Assembly: GCA_963822255.1 (NCBI GenBank)
Contig: CAWGGV010000006.1
Span: forward strand, 1 to 64,000
From: UBA7803 sp963822255
GTDB lineage: Bacteria; Pseudomonadota; Gammaproteobacteria; Pseudomonadales; Azotimanducaceae
Length of the DNA stretch: 64,000 nucleotides
Reading direction: 5' to 3'
The first letter of the stretch is position 1, and each line of letters opens with the position of its first letter. Shown in pieces: positions 9,724 through 18,770 of the stretch. The position numbers and the translations under genes are program-made. The notes beneath the pieces are model-generated. The model saw only the letters and a list, made by a program, of their open reading frames with translations. It was not told the origin of the DNA and did not search any database.

Positions 9724-10860
9724 GTGCATCGCACGCGGGACGTTCTCCGCACGCTCGAGCTCCTCTACGGGACGCTCGACGACCCGGACCTGTGGCGGCC
9801 GTTCGTCAGCGAATGCTGCGACCTCTTGGAATGCGACGGTGGCAACGTCGTGTTCATCGATGCGCATCGCCCGGAGCTCTCCACCGTCATCCAGAACTAC
9901 AGCTCCGACGCGATGATCGCGACCTACATCGAGCACTTCCTGGACCAGGACTGGCAGGCGAAGATGCTCGAGGCGATGCCCACGGGGGAAGTGCACCACC
10001 TGGGGATGTACCCGCAGGCCGTGCGCGACAGTTACTACGACAGCCGGTACTTCCAGGAGTACGCCCGCCACACGCCCATGTGGATGTCGCTGGGCGGCGT
10101 CTTTCAGAAGGATGAAGGCGGCCTCGGGCGAACCGGATTTCACCGCCGCGACCCGGACCGGGCATTCGGGCCGGACGATGTTGCCTGTCTGGAACTTCTG
10201 CACGGTCACATCCAGACGGTACTGAAGCAGGGGGCGTCGACCGCCCTGCTCGAGGATGTGGTGAGCGCCCTGGGTGGCGGTCGCGACGGCGTGCTTCTGC
10301 TCGACCGCGCCGGACGCCTGCTGCACGCGAACATGTTTGGCGAGCAGATCCTGCGTGATGGCGCCGGTCTGATGCTCCGCAATCACACAGTTTGCGCGGA
10401 GAACTCCCGCGACAACGCAAGACTCTGCGAAGCGATCGCCGCAGCCGCCAGTGAAACCGCCGAGGTCGTGGCGAAGCCGCTGGTTCCGCGGCAGCTCACC
10501 GTCGCCCGGCACTCGAACCCGGTGCCGCTGATCGTCTCGGTCATGCACAACCGCCGCCGCGCGCCGTTTCCTCAGAGCCCGACGTCGCGGGTCGCGGTGA
10601 TCCTCACGGTAATCGACCGGACTCGCGAGCCGGAGTTGAACGAAAATGTGCTGCGCGATCTGTTTGCCTTGACGCCTCGGGAGATCGACCTCGCCACATC
10701 GTTGCTCGCCGGGCTGGGACTGCGGGAGGCTTCCGACCGGCTCAGCATGAGCTACGAGACCGCGCGCAGCTATGTGAAGTCCATGAACGCCAAGATGGGC
10801 GTCCGCAGTCAGGCGCAGCTGGTTGGGCTGTTGTTACGGTTGCAAACACCCGCAGAATAG
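9724..10860 (+). CDS. LuxR-type HTH transcriptional regulator
   Basis: A 378-residue protein. The N-terminal two thirds (LRTLELLYGTLDDPDLWRPF onward) resembles a PAS/GAF-like sensor region with a later PAS-like segment (GVLLLDRAGRLLHAN). The C terminus, about residues 310-375, is a LuxR-type helix-turn-helix: FALTPREIDLATSLLAG, LREASDRLSMSYETARSYVK and SMNAKMGVRSQAQLVGLLL. The frame is open back to 9256, but the upstream part is receptor remnant. I place the start at GTG 9724, with AAGGAG at about 9709. No autoinducer-binding domain of the LuxI/LuxR type is recognised, so the signal is unknown. No clear target gene sits beside it. The next 150 bases (10861-11012) hold nothing recognisable. 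Confidence 0.75.
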   Translation: MHRTRDVLRTLELLYGTLDDPDLWRPFVSECCDLLECDGGNVVFIDAHRPELSTVIQNYSSDAMIATYIEHFLDQDWQAKMLEAMPTGEVHHLGMYPQAVRDSYYDSRYFQEYARHTPMWMSLGGVFQKDEGGLGRTGFHRRDPDRAFGPDDVACLELLHGHIQTVLKQGASTALLEDVVSALGGGRDGVLLLDRAGRLLHANMFGEQILRDGAGLMLRNHTVCAENSRDNARLCEAIAAAASETAEVVAKPLVPRQLTVARHSNPVPLIVSVMHNRRRAPFPQSPTSRVAVILTVIDRTREPELNENVLRDLFALTPREIDLATSLLAGLGLREASDRLSMSYETARSYVKSMNAKMGVRSQAQLVGLLLRLQTPAE

Positions 10861-11012
10861 TCTGCGCCGTCAACCCAGCCGCTCAACGCCTTCTCTGAGT
10901 ATGATTCTAGCGACGCTCGTCGAAGCCTATGAAGTCGCTATGGCGAGTGCGCCGAATCGACGAACGACATTGGTCGGCTTCGGAACGCTAAAGAAATCTT
11001 CGCGTAGCCTTC

Positions 11013-11459
11013 CTAATCCGGCCCGTTGTCCGCCTCCCTCACTGCCCGCCACTCGCCGTTCTGCTGCTTCTCCAACCAGCTGATCCACTCGACGCGATTG
11101 GCGTCACTGCTACCGCCGTTCTTCGGCACGCAAACTTCCGCGCCCCAGCCTACCGCGCGATCACCGACCACCTTGAAGTGGGTGAACCCGCCCGTGCAGG
11201 TCTCGTTGTTCTTCGCCCAGAGCTGTTTGAAGCCCGCCTTTATTGCCTCCAGACCATGCCAGTCGTCGAGAACGGCGTCCTTCGCATAGTAGTTGGCGAG
11301 CCCCTCGGGGTTCCGGTTGTTGTATGCGTCGTAATACTGCTGGTTCAGCAAGTAGGCTCAGTTCGGGACGTCGTCGGCGCGCGCCGGAATGCTGAGCGTT
11401 GCCGCCAGCACCAGGAGCGTCGTCACGAAAGCCCGAAAACCTCTGGTTTGGCTGTACAT
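11013..11459 (-). pseudogene. Secreted SnoaL/NTF2-like protein with in-frame TGA
   Basis: The ATG at 11459 opens a signal peptide (FVTTLLVLAATLSIPARA, residues 11-28) ending in DDVPN, and is then cut by TGA at 11358-11360 (codon 34). The same frame continues without a shift into LLNQQYYDAYNNRNPEGLA, YYAKDAVLDDWHGLEAIK and FKVVGDRAVGWGAEVCV, a typical SnoaL-like/DUF4440 cone fold of about 110 residues. The two halves clearly belong together: the first has only a leader and the second lacks one. Translation could restart at TTG 11351, but the product would not be exported. This could be a nonsense mutation, a base-call error (TGG to TGA) or readthrough. The function of this family is varied; here unknown. 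Confidence 0.7.
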
Positions 11460-11632
11460 GGTGTCGCCCCCCTTTCAGCGCTCTGTCCCAAGGATCCTCG
11501 CAATCGCATTCATGTCCCTTTGCTCCAATCCAGGGACGAAAGATCATGGGCCGATCCAGCGACCGCGGAATCCCCCAAAAGGGTGAATCGGCGACCGCTG
11601 CGTTGGCAGAGGCAGCGCCACCGCTCCCGCCC

Positions 11633-12760
11633 TCAGTTCCCGCTCTTCACCCGCTCCCACAGCCGGTTCCGCAGCCGCTGATACTCATTGGAGACCGCAC
11701 CGATCGGCTGCATCTCTTCCAGCACCCGTCGCGGCGGATAGATAGCGGGATCGTTCCGGATCTCCGGATCCACCAACTCGGTCGAGGCGCGGTTGGCGTT
11801 GGCAAAATGAACGGTGTTGGTGATGCGAGCGGCGACTTCCGGTCGCATCAGGTAGTTGATCAACGCCATGGCGTTCTCCGGGTGCGGCGCGTCCGCCGGA
11901 ATTGCCAGGTGGTCGACCCAGACGATGGCCCCTTCCTTCGGCACCACGGCGCGCAGCTTCGACCGGATGGGTGAGCCCCTCATGGCGACGTAGAAGTCGC
12001 CCGTCCAACCCAGCGCCAGGCAGATCTCGCCGTTCCCCAGGTCGTCGATGTATTGCGCCGAGTTGAAGTAGCGCACGTAGGGCCGAATGCCCGCCACCAG
12101 GTTCATGGCCTTCTTCAGGTCGCCCGGGTCCAGCGAGTTCGGCGGCAGGCCGAGATACAGGAGCGCGGTCTCGCTGACGTCCTGCGGGGCATTGAGCAGA
12201 GTAATCCCGCAATCCGCCAGGCGCCTGGCGTTGTCCGGGTCGAACAGCAGGGCCAGTGAATCCAGCGGCGCGTCGGGGATGCGCTTCTTGACCGCCTCGA
12301 CGTTGATGCCCATTCCCACCATTCCCCAGGCATACGGCACCGAGTAACGGTTGCCCGGATCGTCTTCCGCCAGCTTCGCCATGATCAGCGGGTCGAGATT
12401 GCCGTAGTTCGAGAGCTTCGACTTGTCGAGCGGCTGAAACAGCCCGGCGCGCCGTTCGGTGGCGAACCAGCCGGTCGCCGGCACGACCAGATCGTAGCCG
12501 GAGTGCCCGGCCATCAGCTTGGCTTCCAGCATCTCGTTGGAATCGTAGACGTCGAGCCTCACCTTGATGCCGGTCTCGGCCTCGAACGCCGGTAAGGTCT
12601 CGTCGTCGATGTAGTCGAACCAGTTGTAGAAGTTGACGACGGGTTTCTGGGCCTTCGGCACTTCTCCGCTGCTGGACCCACAGCCCGGCAACATCAGCAG
12701 CGCCATAGCGGCGACAACGGGCCATGGGGATGGGGCAGGTACTCGCGGTAGGAACGTCAT
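11633..12760 (-). CDS. Polyamine-type ABC transporter substrate-binding lipoprotein
   Basis: A 375-residue lipoprotein: the leader ends at the lipobox LMLPGC (Cys near residue 27). The mature protein starts VVNFYNWFDYIDDETLPAFE, which matches PotD/PotF spermidine and putrescine binding proteins, and continues with YDLVVPATGWF, YSVPYAWGMVGMGINVE and EGAIVWVDHLAIPADAPHPE. These are family blocks, and the Trp and acidic residues that hold the polyamine lie in them. No permease or ATPase genes are adjacent, so the transporter partners must be elsewhere, or the protein may serve as an orphan sensor. In Pseudomonas relatives some PotF homologues bind agmatine or other diamines, so the ligand is uncertain. 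The 252 bases upstream (12761-13012) are a shared promoter region without a gene. Confidence 0.85.
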   Translation of the reverse strand: MTFLPRVPAPSPWPVVAAMALLMLPGCGSSSGEVPKAQKPVVNFYNWFDYIDDETLPAFEAETGIKVRLDVYDSNEMLEAKLMAGHSGYDLVVPATGWFATERRAGLFQPLDKSKLSNYGNLDPLIMAKLAEDDPGNRYSVPYAWGMVGMGINVEAVKKRIPDAPLDSLALLFDPDNARRLADCGITLLNAPQDVSETALLYLGLPPNSLDPGDLKKAMNLVAGIRPYVRYFNSAQYIDDLGNGEICLALGWTGDFYVAMRGSPIRSKLRAVVPKEGAIVWVDHLAIPADAPHPENAMALINYLMRPEVAARITNTVHFANANRASTELVDPEIRNDPAIYPPRRVLEEMQPIGAVSNEYQRLRNRLWERVKSGN

Positions 12761-13012
12761 GGTCGCTGCAGCCGCTAACGCTCGGCCATCCTGGCCGGTG
12801 GTTCGCGGAAGACGCTACGCGCGGCCCCAATCCCCACAAGCATCATGCCGAGCGCTCTGGTGAACGAATCCATGCGACTCACCCCGATCTTGCGAGAGGG
12901 AGTCTGATGTTCTGGCAATTGCGCGGCTGACCGAATCCCCCGAATGGGGTAAGGACATCCGTGTGAGACATCTGCTCTTTCGGCCGGGTGCGCGTGGCAG
13001 TAGCCTGTATGG

Positions 13013-14323
13013 ATGGATGTACAGCTACCGGAGTCAGCCGTCGTGAAGGCCCCCGCCGATCTTCTCCCTAGCCGGCCCCTCGAGCAGATTGAATGCGAGC
13101 TGCTGGAGAGCTGGCGGGGGTGCTGCTGTGCCGAGCACCAGTTCCTCACGCTGCTGCGCGAGTTCGACCGGCGTCAGGGCTGGCGCCCGGATGGCTGTGC
13201 CGACTGCGGAGACTGGCTGAACTGGAAGTGCGGGCTCTCCCGCAATGCCGCCGTGGAGAAGCTGCGGGTGGCGCGAGCCTTGGATGAGCTGCCGCAGATC
13301 GACGAAGCGTTCCGGCGCGGCGACCTGTCGTACTCGAAGGTGCGCGCGCTCACCCGGGTGGCCACCGGGGTCAGCGAAACCGATCTGCTGGATGTGGCGC
13401 TGCAGGCGTCCGCCGCACAGCTCGAGAGCTACTGCCGGCGGCTGCGCAACGGCGATCCGCGCGCGGCCGCGGAAGACGCGCTGCGCCAGCACTACGAGCG
13501 CTCGCTGGTGCGCCACTTTCGCGACGACGGCAGCGCCACGATCGCGGTGCAACTGCCCCGGGACGAGGTCGAGCTGATCATGCAGGCGCTCGAGCACGTC
13601 GCCGATCAGCTGCCCGAGGACCCGAGCCGCACCCTGTTCGCCAAGGCGGCGGAAGCGCTGGTCGAGCTGGCGCGCGACCGGCTCTCGGGCGGCGCCCCGG
13701 GCACGCCGGCGGGCAACGAATACCAGGTCATGATCCACGTCGAAGCGAACGCCCTGTCCGGCCGCGGCGGCCAGTCGGACGTTCCGCTGCCGGTGGTGCG
13801 GCGGCTCACCTGCGACGGTGCGCTGGTGCCGGTGGTGGTCGACGAAGGTGGTCAACCACTCAACGTCGGCCGCCGCCAGCGCAGCATTCCGCTCGCCATC
13901 AAGCGCGCGTTGCTGTCCCGTGACGGCGCCTGCTGCGGCTGGCCCGGCTGTCGGCATCGCCACCGGCTTCAGGCGCACCACCTCGAGCATTGGGCCGAGG
14001 GCGGCGAAACGAGCTTGTCGAACCTCGTCCTTCTGTGTTCGCTGCATCACAAGCTGGTGCACGAAGCCGGATTCGGCATCGAGCGGCGACCGGACGGAAG
14101 CGTTTGTTGCACGCGCCCCGACGGTCGGCTGCTGGAACCGCCCCCGTCCCTCGCTGCTTCCGTCGTCGAGGAGCAGCGCAGCGGGTATCGTGTGTCACTT
14201 TCCGCGGAAAGTGCGTCGCTTGCGGCGGCACCACGTGATGCGGTCGGCTACTCGGCCGCGGAAGCCCGGCTCAGGTCTCTGACTCTTCACACCCGAACGG
14301 ATGTAAGGGTTAGCCCTCACTAG
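13013..14323 (+). CDS. DUF222 domain HNH endonuclease
   Basis: A 436-residue protein with an N-terminal DUF222 (13E12-type) region, about residues 25-300. Typical blocks are GWRPDGCADCGDWLNWKCG, EKLRVARALDELPQIDEAF and LSYSKVRALTRVAT. A C-terminal HNH nuclease follows, about 300-360: two Cys in CCGWPGC, then AHHLEHWAEGG and LLCSLHHKLVHE. The tail after residue 375 is variable. In other bacteria such proteins are multicopy and often close to mobile elements; their biological role is not established, and nuclease activity is inferred from the HNH motif. A second, broken copy lies at 29522-30695. It stands alone here, and ATG 13013 is used since it is the first start in an otherwise closed stretch. 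Confidence 0.85.
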   Translation: MDVQLPESAVVKAPADLLPSRPLEQIECELLESWRGCCCAEHQFLTLLREFDRRQGWRPDGCADCGDWLNWKCGLSRNAAVEKLRVARALDELPQIDEAFRRGDLSYSKVRALTRVATGVSETDLLDVALQASAAQLESYCRRLRNGDPRAAAEDALRQHYERSLVRHFRDDGSATIAVQLPRDEVELIMQALEHVADQLPEDPSRTLFAKAAEALVELARDRLSGGAPGTPAGNEYQVMIHVEANALSGRGGQSDVPLPVVRRLTCDGALVPVVVDEGGQPLNVGRRQRSIPLAIKRALLSRDGACCGWPGCRHRHRLQAHHLEHWAEGGETSLSNLVLLCSLHHKLVHEAGFGIERRPDGSVCCTRPDGRLLEPPPSLAASVVEEQRSGYRVSLSAESASLAAAPRDAVGYSAAEARLRSLTLHTRTDVRVSPH

Positions 14324-14411
14324 GAACGGCGCGCACCGCAGATCATAATCGTCACGGGCAGAGACGGGGATGCCCGCAGGCAGACCTCGACCAGCGCATC
14401 AAGGAGGATAC

Positions 14412-14693
14412 GTGCCCAGACGACCGCTGCGGATAGCCGGTTTATTGGCGTCCCTGATTACCGGCTCAGCTCATGCCGCATCGGCGCTCACCACTACCAC
14501 TACGGACGACTCGTCGGTGACCGCCCCGGCTTTGACGTCGCTGGCGATTTTCGCCATCGGGCTGTTAAGCCTTGTGCTGGTTCGACGGAGCCGGGCGGCG
14601 CCGAAGAGCCGCCAAAGGCCGTTCGCCGGGAGCCGGGTCGCTAGCACTGCCACGGTTCGAGGCGGCTCAGGACGAGATCAGGACGAGAAGTGA
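14412..14693 (+). CDS. Small exported protein with C-terminal membrane anchor
   Basis: GTG 14412 is set by a strong AAGGAGG at 14401-14407; an earlier ATG at 14370 has no such site. The 93-residue product starts with a signal peptide (PRRPLRIAGLLASLITGSAHA), then a Thr-rich short stretch, then TSLAIFAIGLLSLVLVRRSR. That last part is a hydrophobic helix followed by Arg, laid out like a protein-sorting tail but without a Pro-Glu-Pro or VPLPA motif. The rest (PKSRQRPFAGS onward) is basic and low complexity. Its 3' end overlaps the end of the monooxygenase gene on the other strand by 16 bases. I do not recognise a family. A simple two-helix membrane protein is the safest description. Confidence 0.5.
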   Translation: MPRRPLRIAGLLASLITGSAHAASALTTTTTDDSSVTAPALTSLAIFAIGLLSLVLVRRSRAAPKSRQRPFAGSRVASTATVRGGSGRDQDEK

Positions 14694-16347
14694 ATGCCTT
14701 GGTAGTCGTTGGCCGCGACCTCGCGCAGCCATTTGGCGTACCTGGGCCCGCCGCCGTTGTAGATGTTGTAACGCGTCTTGCCGTACTCGTGCCCTTCGAC
14801 GTTCGAGTTGTAGCCGGTGATCCAGCTCTTGGCCTTGCGCAGCAGCAGCCCCTGGTACATCTCCTTGACGTGCTCGACCCACTCGCGTTCCGCGTCTTCG
14901 TCGACGTCGAAGCGGCGGTAGCCGTGCTTCCACAGGTACTCGAGAAACGGCGTGGCCCAATCCACCGCCAGCTCCGCGCCGCGCGGAAAGTTGGTCGCCG
15001 CGGTCTGCGGGCCGGCCAGCATGAGCAGGTTGGGGAATCCGCTGATCACGGCGCCGAGGTAGGTCACCGGGCCATCGGCCCACTTGTCCCGCAGCCGCCG
15101 CCCGCCGGTGCCGCGGATGTCGATGCGGTCGAAGGCGCCGGTGAACGAGTCAAAGCCGGTGGAGTAGACGATGACGTCGAACTCGAACGCCCGCTCCGTC
15201 GTCTCGAAGCCCCGTCGGCGTGACGCGCACGATCGGCGTCTCCTCCGCAGTCCACCAGCTCCACGTTGTCGCGGTTGTAGGTTTCGAAGTAGTCGGTCTC
15301 GAGCGGCACCCGCTGAATGCCGAAGCCGTGGTCCTTCGGGATCAGCTTTTCGGCGATCTGCGGATCATCCACGCGCCGGCGAATCCGCTCGGCGATGTAG
15401 TCGGAGAACTCTGCATTGGCCTTCTCGTCGACGAAGATCTCGACGAAGTTGCGAAGCCAGATGCCGAACCCCGGCTCGTCGTAGAGCTTGTCCCACAACC
15501 GCCGCCGCTCCTCCGGGCTCACCTCATAGAAGCCGCGCCGGTCGGGCTCGTGCTCGAAGCCGCCGGGCGTGCGGGCGCAGGTGGCGAAGATCTCGTCGTA
15601 GCGCTCACGGATCTCGGCCATCTCGGCGTCCGAGATCGGCGCGTTGTTGAGCGGCGCCGCCCAGTTGGGCCGGCGCTGGAACACGGTCAAGCGGCCCGCC
15701 GCCTTGGCGACCTCGGGGATGAGCTGGATGGCCGTCGCCCCCGTGCCGATGACGGCCACCCGCTTGCCGGCCAGGTCAACCGGCTCGTGCGGCCAGTAGA
15801 ACGAGTGAAACGACAGGCCCTGGAAGCTGTCCATGCCCTCGATCCTGGGCAGAGTCGGAGTCGACAGCACGCCCACCGCGGTGATGACGAAGCGGGTGCT
15901 GATCCGCCGGCCATCGGACAGTCGGAGCGTCCAGGTGCAGGTCTCGTCGTCGAATATCATGGAATCGACCCGGCAGCCGAACTGCATGTGCTCGCGCAGG
16001 CCGAACTTGTCGGCCACGTGGTTCAGGTAGCGCAGCGTCTCCGGCTGGGGCGAGAACTGCTCCGTCCAGTGCCACTCGTCAAGCAGCTCGCGCGAGAACG
16101 AGTAGCCGTAGGTGAAGCTCTCGGAGTCGAAGCGCGCCCCGGGATAGCGGTTGTGCCACCAGGTGCCGCCCAGATCCTCGTTGGCATCCAGCACCGTGGC
16201 GCGCACGCCGAGATCCTTCAGCCGCTTGATCTGATAGATGCCGGCCACGCCCGCGCCGATGACGACCACCTCGTAGTCGGGCTGCGGCGCGTTCTGCTGC
16301 CGCGGGCTCTGAACGTTCAGCGCTGGTTCTGGCCATGACTCCTCCAT
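14678..16347 (-). pseudogene. Baeyer-Villiger-type flavin monooxygenase, frameshifted
   Basis: The protein has the FAD fold motif VVIGAGVAGIYQIKRLKDLG near the N terminus, DANEDLGGTWWHNRYPGARFD, the Baeyer-Villiger fingerprint FQGLSFHSFYWP and a second dinucleotide motif VAVIGTGATAIQLIPEVA. These enzymes use NADPH and oxygen to turn ketones into esters or lactones. From ATG 16347 the frame is good to about 15250. It then shifts (ETPIVRVTPTG in one frame, ERAFEFDVIVYSTGFDSFTG in another) and returns near 15070 with TYLGAVISGFPNLLMLAGP through to the stop at 14678. Two indels, near 15245 and 15213, account for this. All motifs are intact, so the gene may be whole in the organism. Longer upstream starts (16461) add only non-conserved sequence. 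Confidence 0.8.
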
Positions 16348-16490
16348 CGCCCGCAATGTCCGGATGCGCGCCGACGGCCGCTCACCGCGGCCCGAGCACG
16401 CTCTGCCGTGCCAAATGCCAATATGGACCATTACGGGGGGAGATTTGAAGCGCGTGCTCACATGCCGCCGCGGCAGACGCCAGATGCCAT

Positions 16491-17381
16491 TCAGTCCACG
16501 CCGCCGAGCGCCTTCCCCAACCCCTCCACCAGCCGCCGGCTCACGCCGGCCAGCAGCACGAACTCGGAATCCAGCCGCGCCAGCGGGTCCTCGTCCTCCG
16601 CGCCCTCTCCCTCATCCATCCCCAGCAGCTTGAGCTTTCGGGCTACCCCGTCCTGGTCGATGACGCAGCTCACGATGTCGTCGAACACCACTCCCAGACG
16701 GCTGAGCTTCATGCCGCTGCGCACGTGCCGGCGCACGTCGTCCTCGGTGAGATCGATGTCCTGGAAGCTCACCACCGCCGCACCGGCGGAGGCGTCCTGC
16801 ATCCGACACTCGCGCCCGGGGCGGAACGCCGGCGGCCCGTCGCCGAGGAAGATGCGGTGAATGAGCCCGCCGACGGGCTGTTTGAACTGCAGCGGCGTCA
16901 CCTGCAGGCTGCCGAGCGCATCGCGCAGCTTGTCCAGAAACCGCTCCGCCACGGCATCGGAGGCGGTGTCGATGCCGATGAGCTGCTCTTTGATCAGGCA
17001 GAAGCCCTTGGTGCGCTCCGATTTGAGCAACGCCCGCGGCATCAGCTCCGCGTGCACTTCGTCCTTGAGCTGGCGCTTCTCCCGGCGGCCGGGATCACGC
17101 CCGGTGCGCTTCTTGAACTGCTCCAGCCGCTCCTCCAGCGCCTCGTTCACCGCCGCCGCCGGCAACAGCCGGACCTGGCTGCGCAGGCGCATCAGATCCG
17201 CGCCGGCGACGCGGCGGCAGAGCCGGTCCGGGACCTCCTCGGCCGGTGGCTCCCAGCCGGAGCTGCGCTCGGTGAACGAGCCGCAGGGCTTGAAGGCAGC
17301 CTGCTCGAGCTGCTCGGAGAGCGCTGCTTCGGAATCGGGCCAGAGGCTGTGCAGACGGTAAAGGCGGAGGTTTCTGAACAT
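16491..17381 (-). CDS. rdgC: Recombination-associated protein RdgC
   Basis: RdgC is a ring-shaped DNA-binding protein that limits RecA-driven recombination and is found mainly in beta- and gammaproteobacteria. The 296-residue product starts FRNLRLYRLHSLWPDSE, a family hallmark, and has PCGSFTERSSGWEPP in the position of the family's GWVPP block. It then has KKRTGRDPGRREKRQLKDEV, the conserved basic segment, and ends with FVLLAGVSRRLVEGLGKALGG. Length is as expected (about 300). It lies next to no recombination gene here. Its upstream region holds a pair of REP elements. Confidence 0.9.
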   Translation of the reverse strand: MFRNLRLYRLHSLWPDSEAALSEQLEQAAFKPCGSFTERSSGWEPPAEEVPDRLCRRVAGADLMRLRSQVRLLPAAAVNEALEERLEQFKKRTGRDPGRREKRQLKDEVHAELMPRALLKSERTKGFCLIKEQLIGIDTASDAVAERFLDKLRDALGSLQVTPLQFKQPVGGLIHRIFLGDGPPAFRPGRECRMQDASAGAAVVSFQDIDLTEDDVRRHVRSGMKLSRLGVVFDDIVSCVIDQDGVARKLKLLGMDEGEGAEDEDPLARLDSEFVLLAGVSRRLVEGLGKALGGVD

Positions 17382-17538
17382 GGGCTCCAGCGGTGGTCGG
17401 TGCGGGAAAGCGGCGCATTATGCGGACCCGGGCGGGCCGTGTCACGGCAGGCCCATGCGGACCATCGGCGTTCCGCTGCGAGCCGCCGGGCGGTCGTGAC
17501 GCTCCGCTGATCGGAGTCGTTATTCAGCTTGGGGAGCA

Positions 17539-17599
17539 GTCGCGGCCGGGAGGCCGCTCCCACAACAGCCCGATCGCGGCCGGGAGGCCGCTCCCACAG
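17539..17599. repeat. REP-like palindrome pair, GGCC-stem version
   Basis: Two copies in the same orientation of a palindrome with arms GCGGCC and GGCCGC around a four-base centre, followed by CGCTCCCAC. They lie between rdgC and the next gene. The same element recurs about ten times in the window. Confidence 0.85.
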
Positions 17600-17692
17600 A
17601 GGGCGACGGCCATCGCACTCCGCGCAGCCTGTCGAGGCAACCCTCCCCCGCCTCCGGTACCATAGCGCCGCGTCCATGGTGCTGGAGTTCCC

Positions 17693-18061
17693 GTGATCCG
17701 ATCTACAGCCTGCCTGTTGCTGGCGTCCGCCCTGTTCGGCGAGGCGCACGCCTACGACTGCTCGCCCGCCGAGGTCGGCTACTTCGCCACCTTCAAGGTC
17801 AAGCCGGGCAGCGAGCAGGCGTTCGAACAGAACATCGAGGCCCTCACCGACCAGGTGCGCGGCCTCGAGCCCGGCGTCGTTTTCTATGCGCCCTACCGCG
17901 GCGACGAGCCGGACGTCTATTACTTCGTCGAACGCTACGAGACCGAAGCGGCCCGTCAGGCTCACGCCAAGGCGGAGCCGATCCGCGCGATCTTCGGCAA
18001 GCTGATGCCGCTGCTCCAGGGCCCTCCCCAGGTCACTCGTCTCAGCGCCCTCTGCCCTTGA
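17693..18061 (+). CDS. Secreted ABM-domain (dimeric alpha/beta barrel) protein
   Basis: A 122-residue protein. A signal peptide (ACLLLASALFGEAHA) is followed by an antibiotic-biosynthesis-monooxygenase type domain: VGYFATFKVKPGSEQAFEQN, VFYAPYRGDEPDVYYFVERY and AHAKAEPIRAIFGKL. Cytoplasmic relatives oxidise quinols or polyketides without cofactor; export of one is less common. The start is GTG 17693, the only start that keeps the leader whole. Its stop overlaps the TTG start of the next gene, so the two are probably co-transcribed. Catalytic function is inferred from the fold only. Confidence 0.65.
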   Translation: MIRSTACLLLASALFGEAHAYDCSPAEVGYFATFKVKPGSEQAFEQNIEALTDQVRGLEPGVVFYAPYRGDEPDVYYFVERYETEAARQAHAKAEPIRAIFGKLMPLLQGPPQVTRLSALCP

Positions 18062-18763
18062 GCGAGACCGACGACAGCGCCGGCGTCCGGCCGCTCAGCC
18101 GGACACGTGCGGCGGTCGAAGTGGTGGCCGTGGTGGTGCTGGTGCTGATCGGCTCCATCCTCGGCAGTCTCACCCGACAGCTCGCGCTGGCGTCGATCCT
18201 CGGCATGGCGCTGCCGCTCACCGCCGCCACCGTGTTCCTTTACCGACAGGGCCTCGGCTGGCGCGCGCTCGGCTTCGCCCGGCGCATGCCTTTCTGGCGC
18301 TTCGTGCGCGCTGGCGCTCGGCATCGCCGTGGGGGCGTTGTTCATCACCGGCTTCGTCATCGGCCCGGTGCTGCGCAGCCTCGGCGCGCCGCCGGCGAAC
18401 CCGGACGTGCTGGTGCACTCCATCGAGGGCAACACCCTCAACTACCTCGTGTTCCTGATCCCGGTCACCTGGGGCAGCGCGGCCTTCGGCGAGGAGCTGC
18501 TGATGCGCGGGTTCGTCTATCACCGCTTCAGCGCCCTCGCCGGCCCCGCCTGGGGCATGGTGCTGCAGGCGGCGCTGTTCGGGCTCGGCCACATGTATCA
18601 GGGCTACACGGGCGTCATGAGCCTATTCGTGGTGGGGCTGGTGTTCGGCTGGGGCTACCTGCGGGCCGGGCGCAATCTGTGGCCGGTGATCGTCGCGCAC
18701 GGCTTGATCGACACCCTGAGCATCACGCTCGTCTACCTCGGCTACGCGCAAACCGAGCCGTGA
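18058..18763 (+). pseudogene. CPBP (CAAX-type) intramembrane metalloprotease, one frameshift
   Basis: The first frame (TTG 18058) gives two membrane helices and RQGLGWRALGFARRM. The second frame (from about 18310) gives ALGIAVGALFITGFVIG, then the metalloprotease motif FGEELLMRGFVYHRF, HMYQG and AHGLIDTLSITLVYLGY. These hold the EExxxR, FxxxH and HxxxD-like residues of the Abi/CAAX family, which cleave membrane proteins and in some bacteria protect against self-made bacteriocins. A one-base change near 18310 would join the halves into a protein of about 235 residues. It ends seven bases before the end of hpd on the other strand. Confidence 0.75.
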
Positions 18764-18770
18764 GCGACCT

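Noticed and set aside
11358..11360. Selenocysteine or recoded TGA
   Set aside because: One of the three in-frame stops is TAG, many genes end normally in TGA, and no selenocysteine insertion hairpin was seen; error or mutation is simpler.
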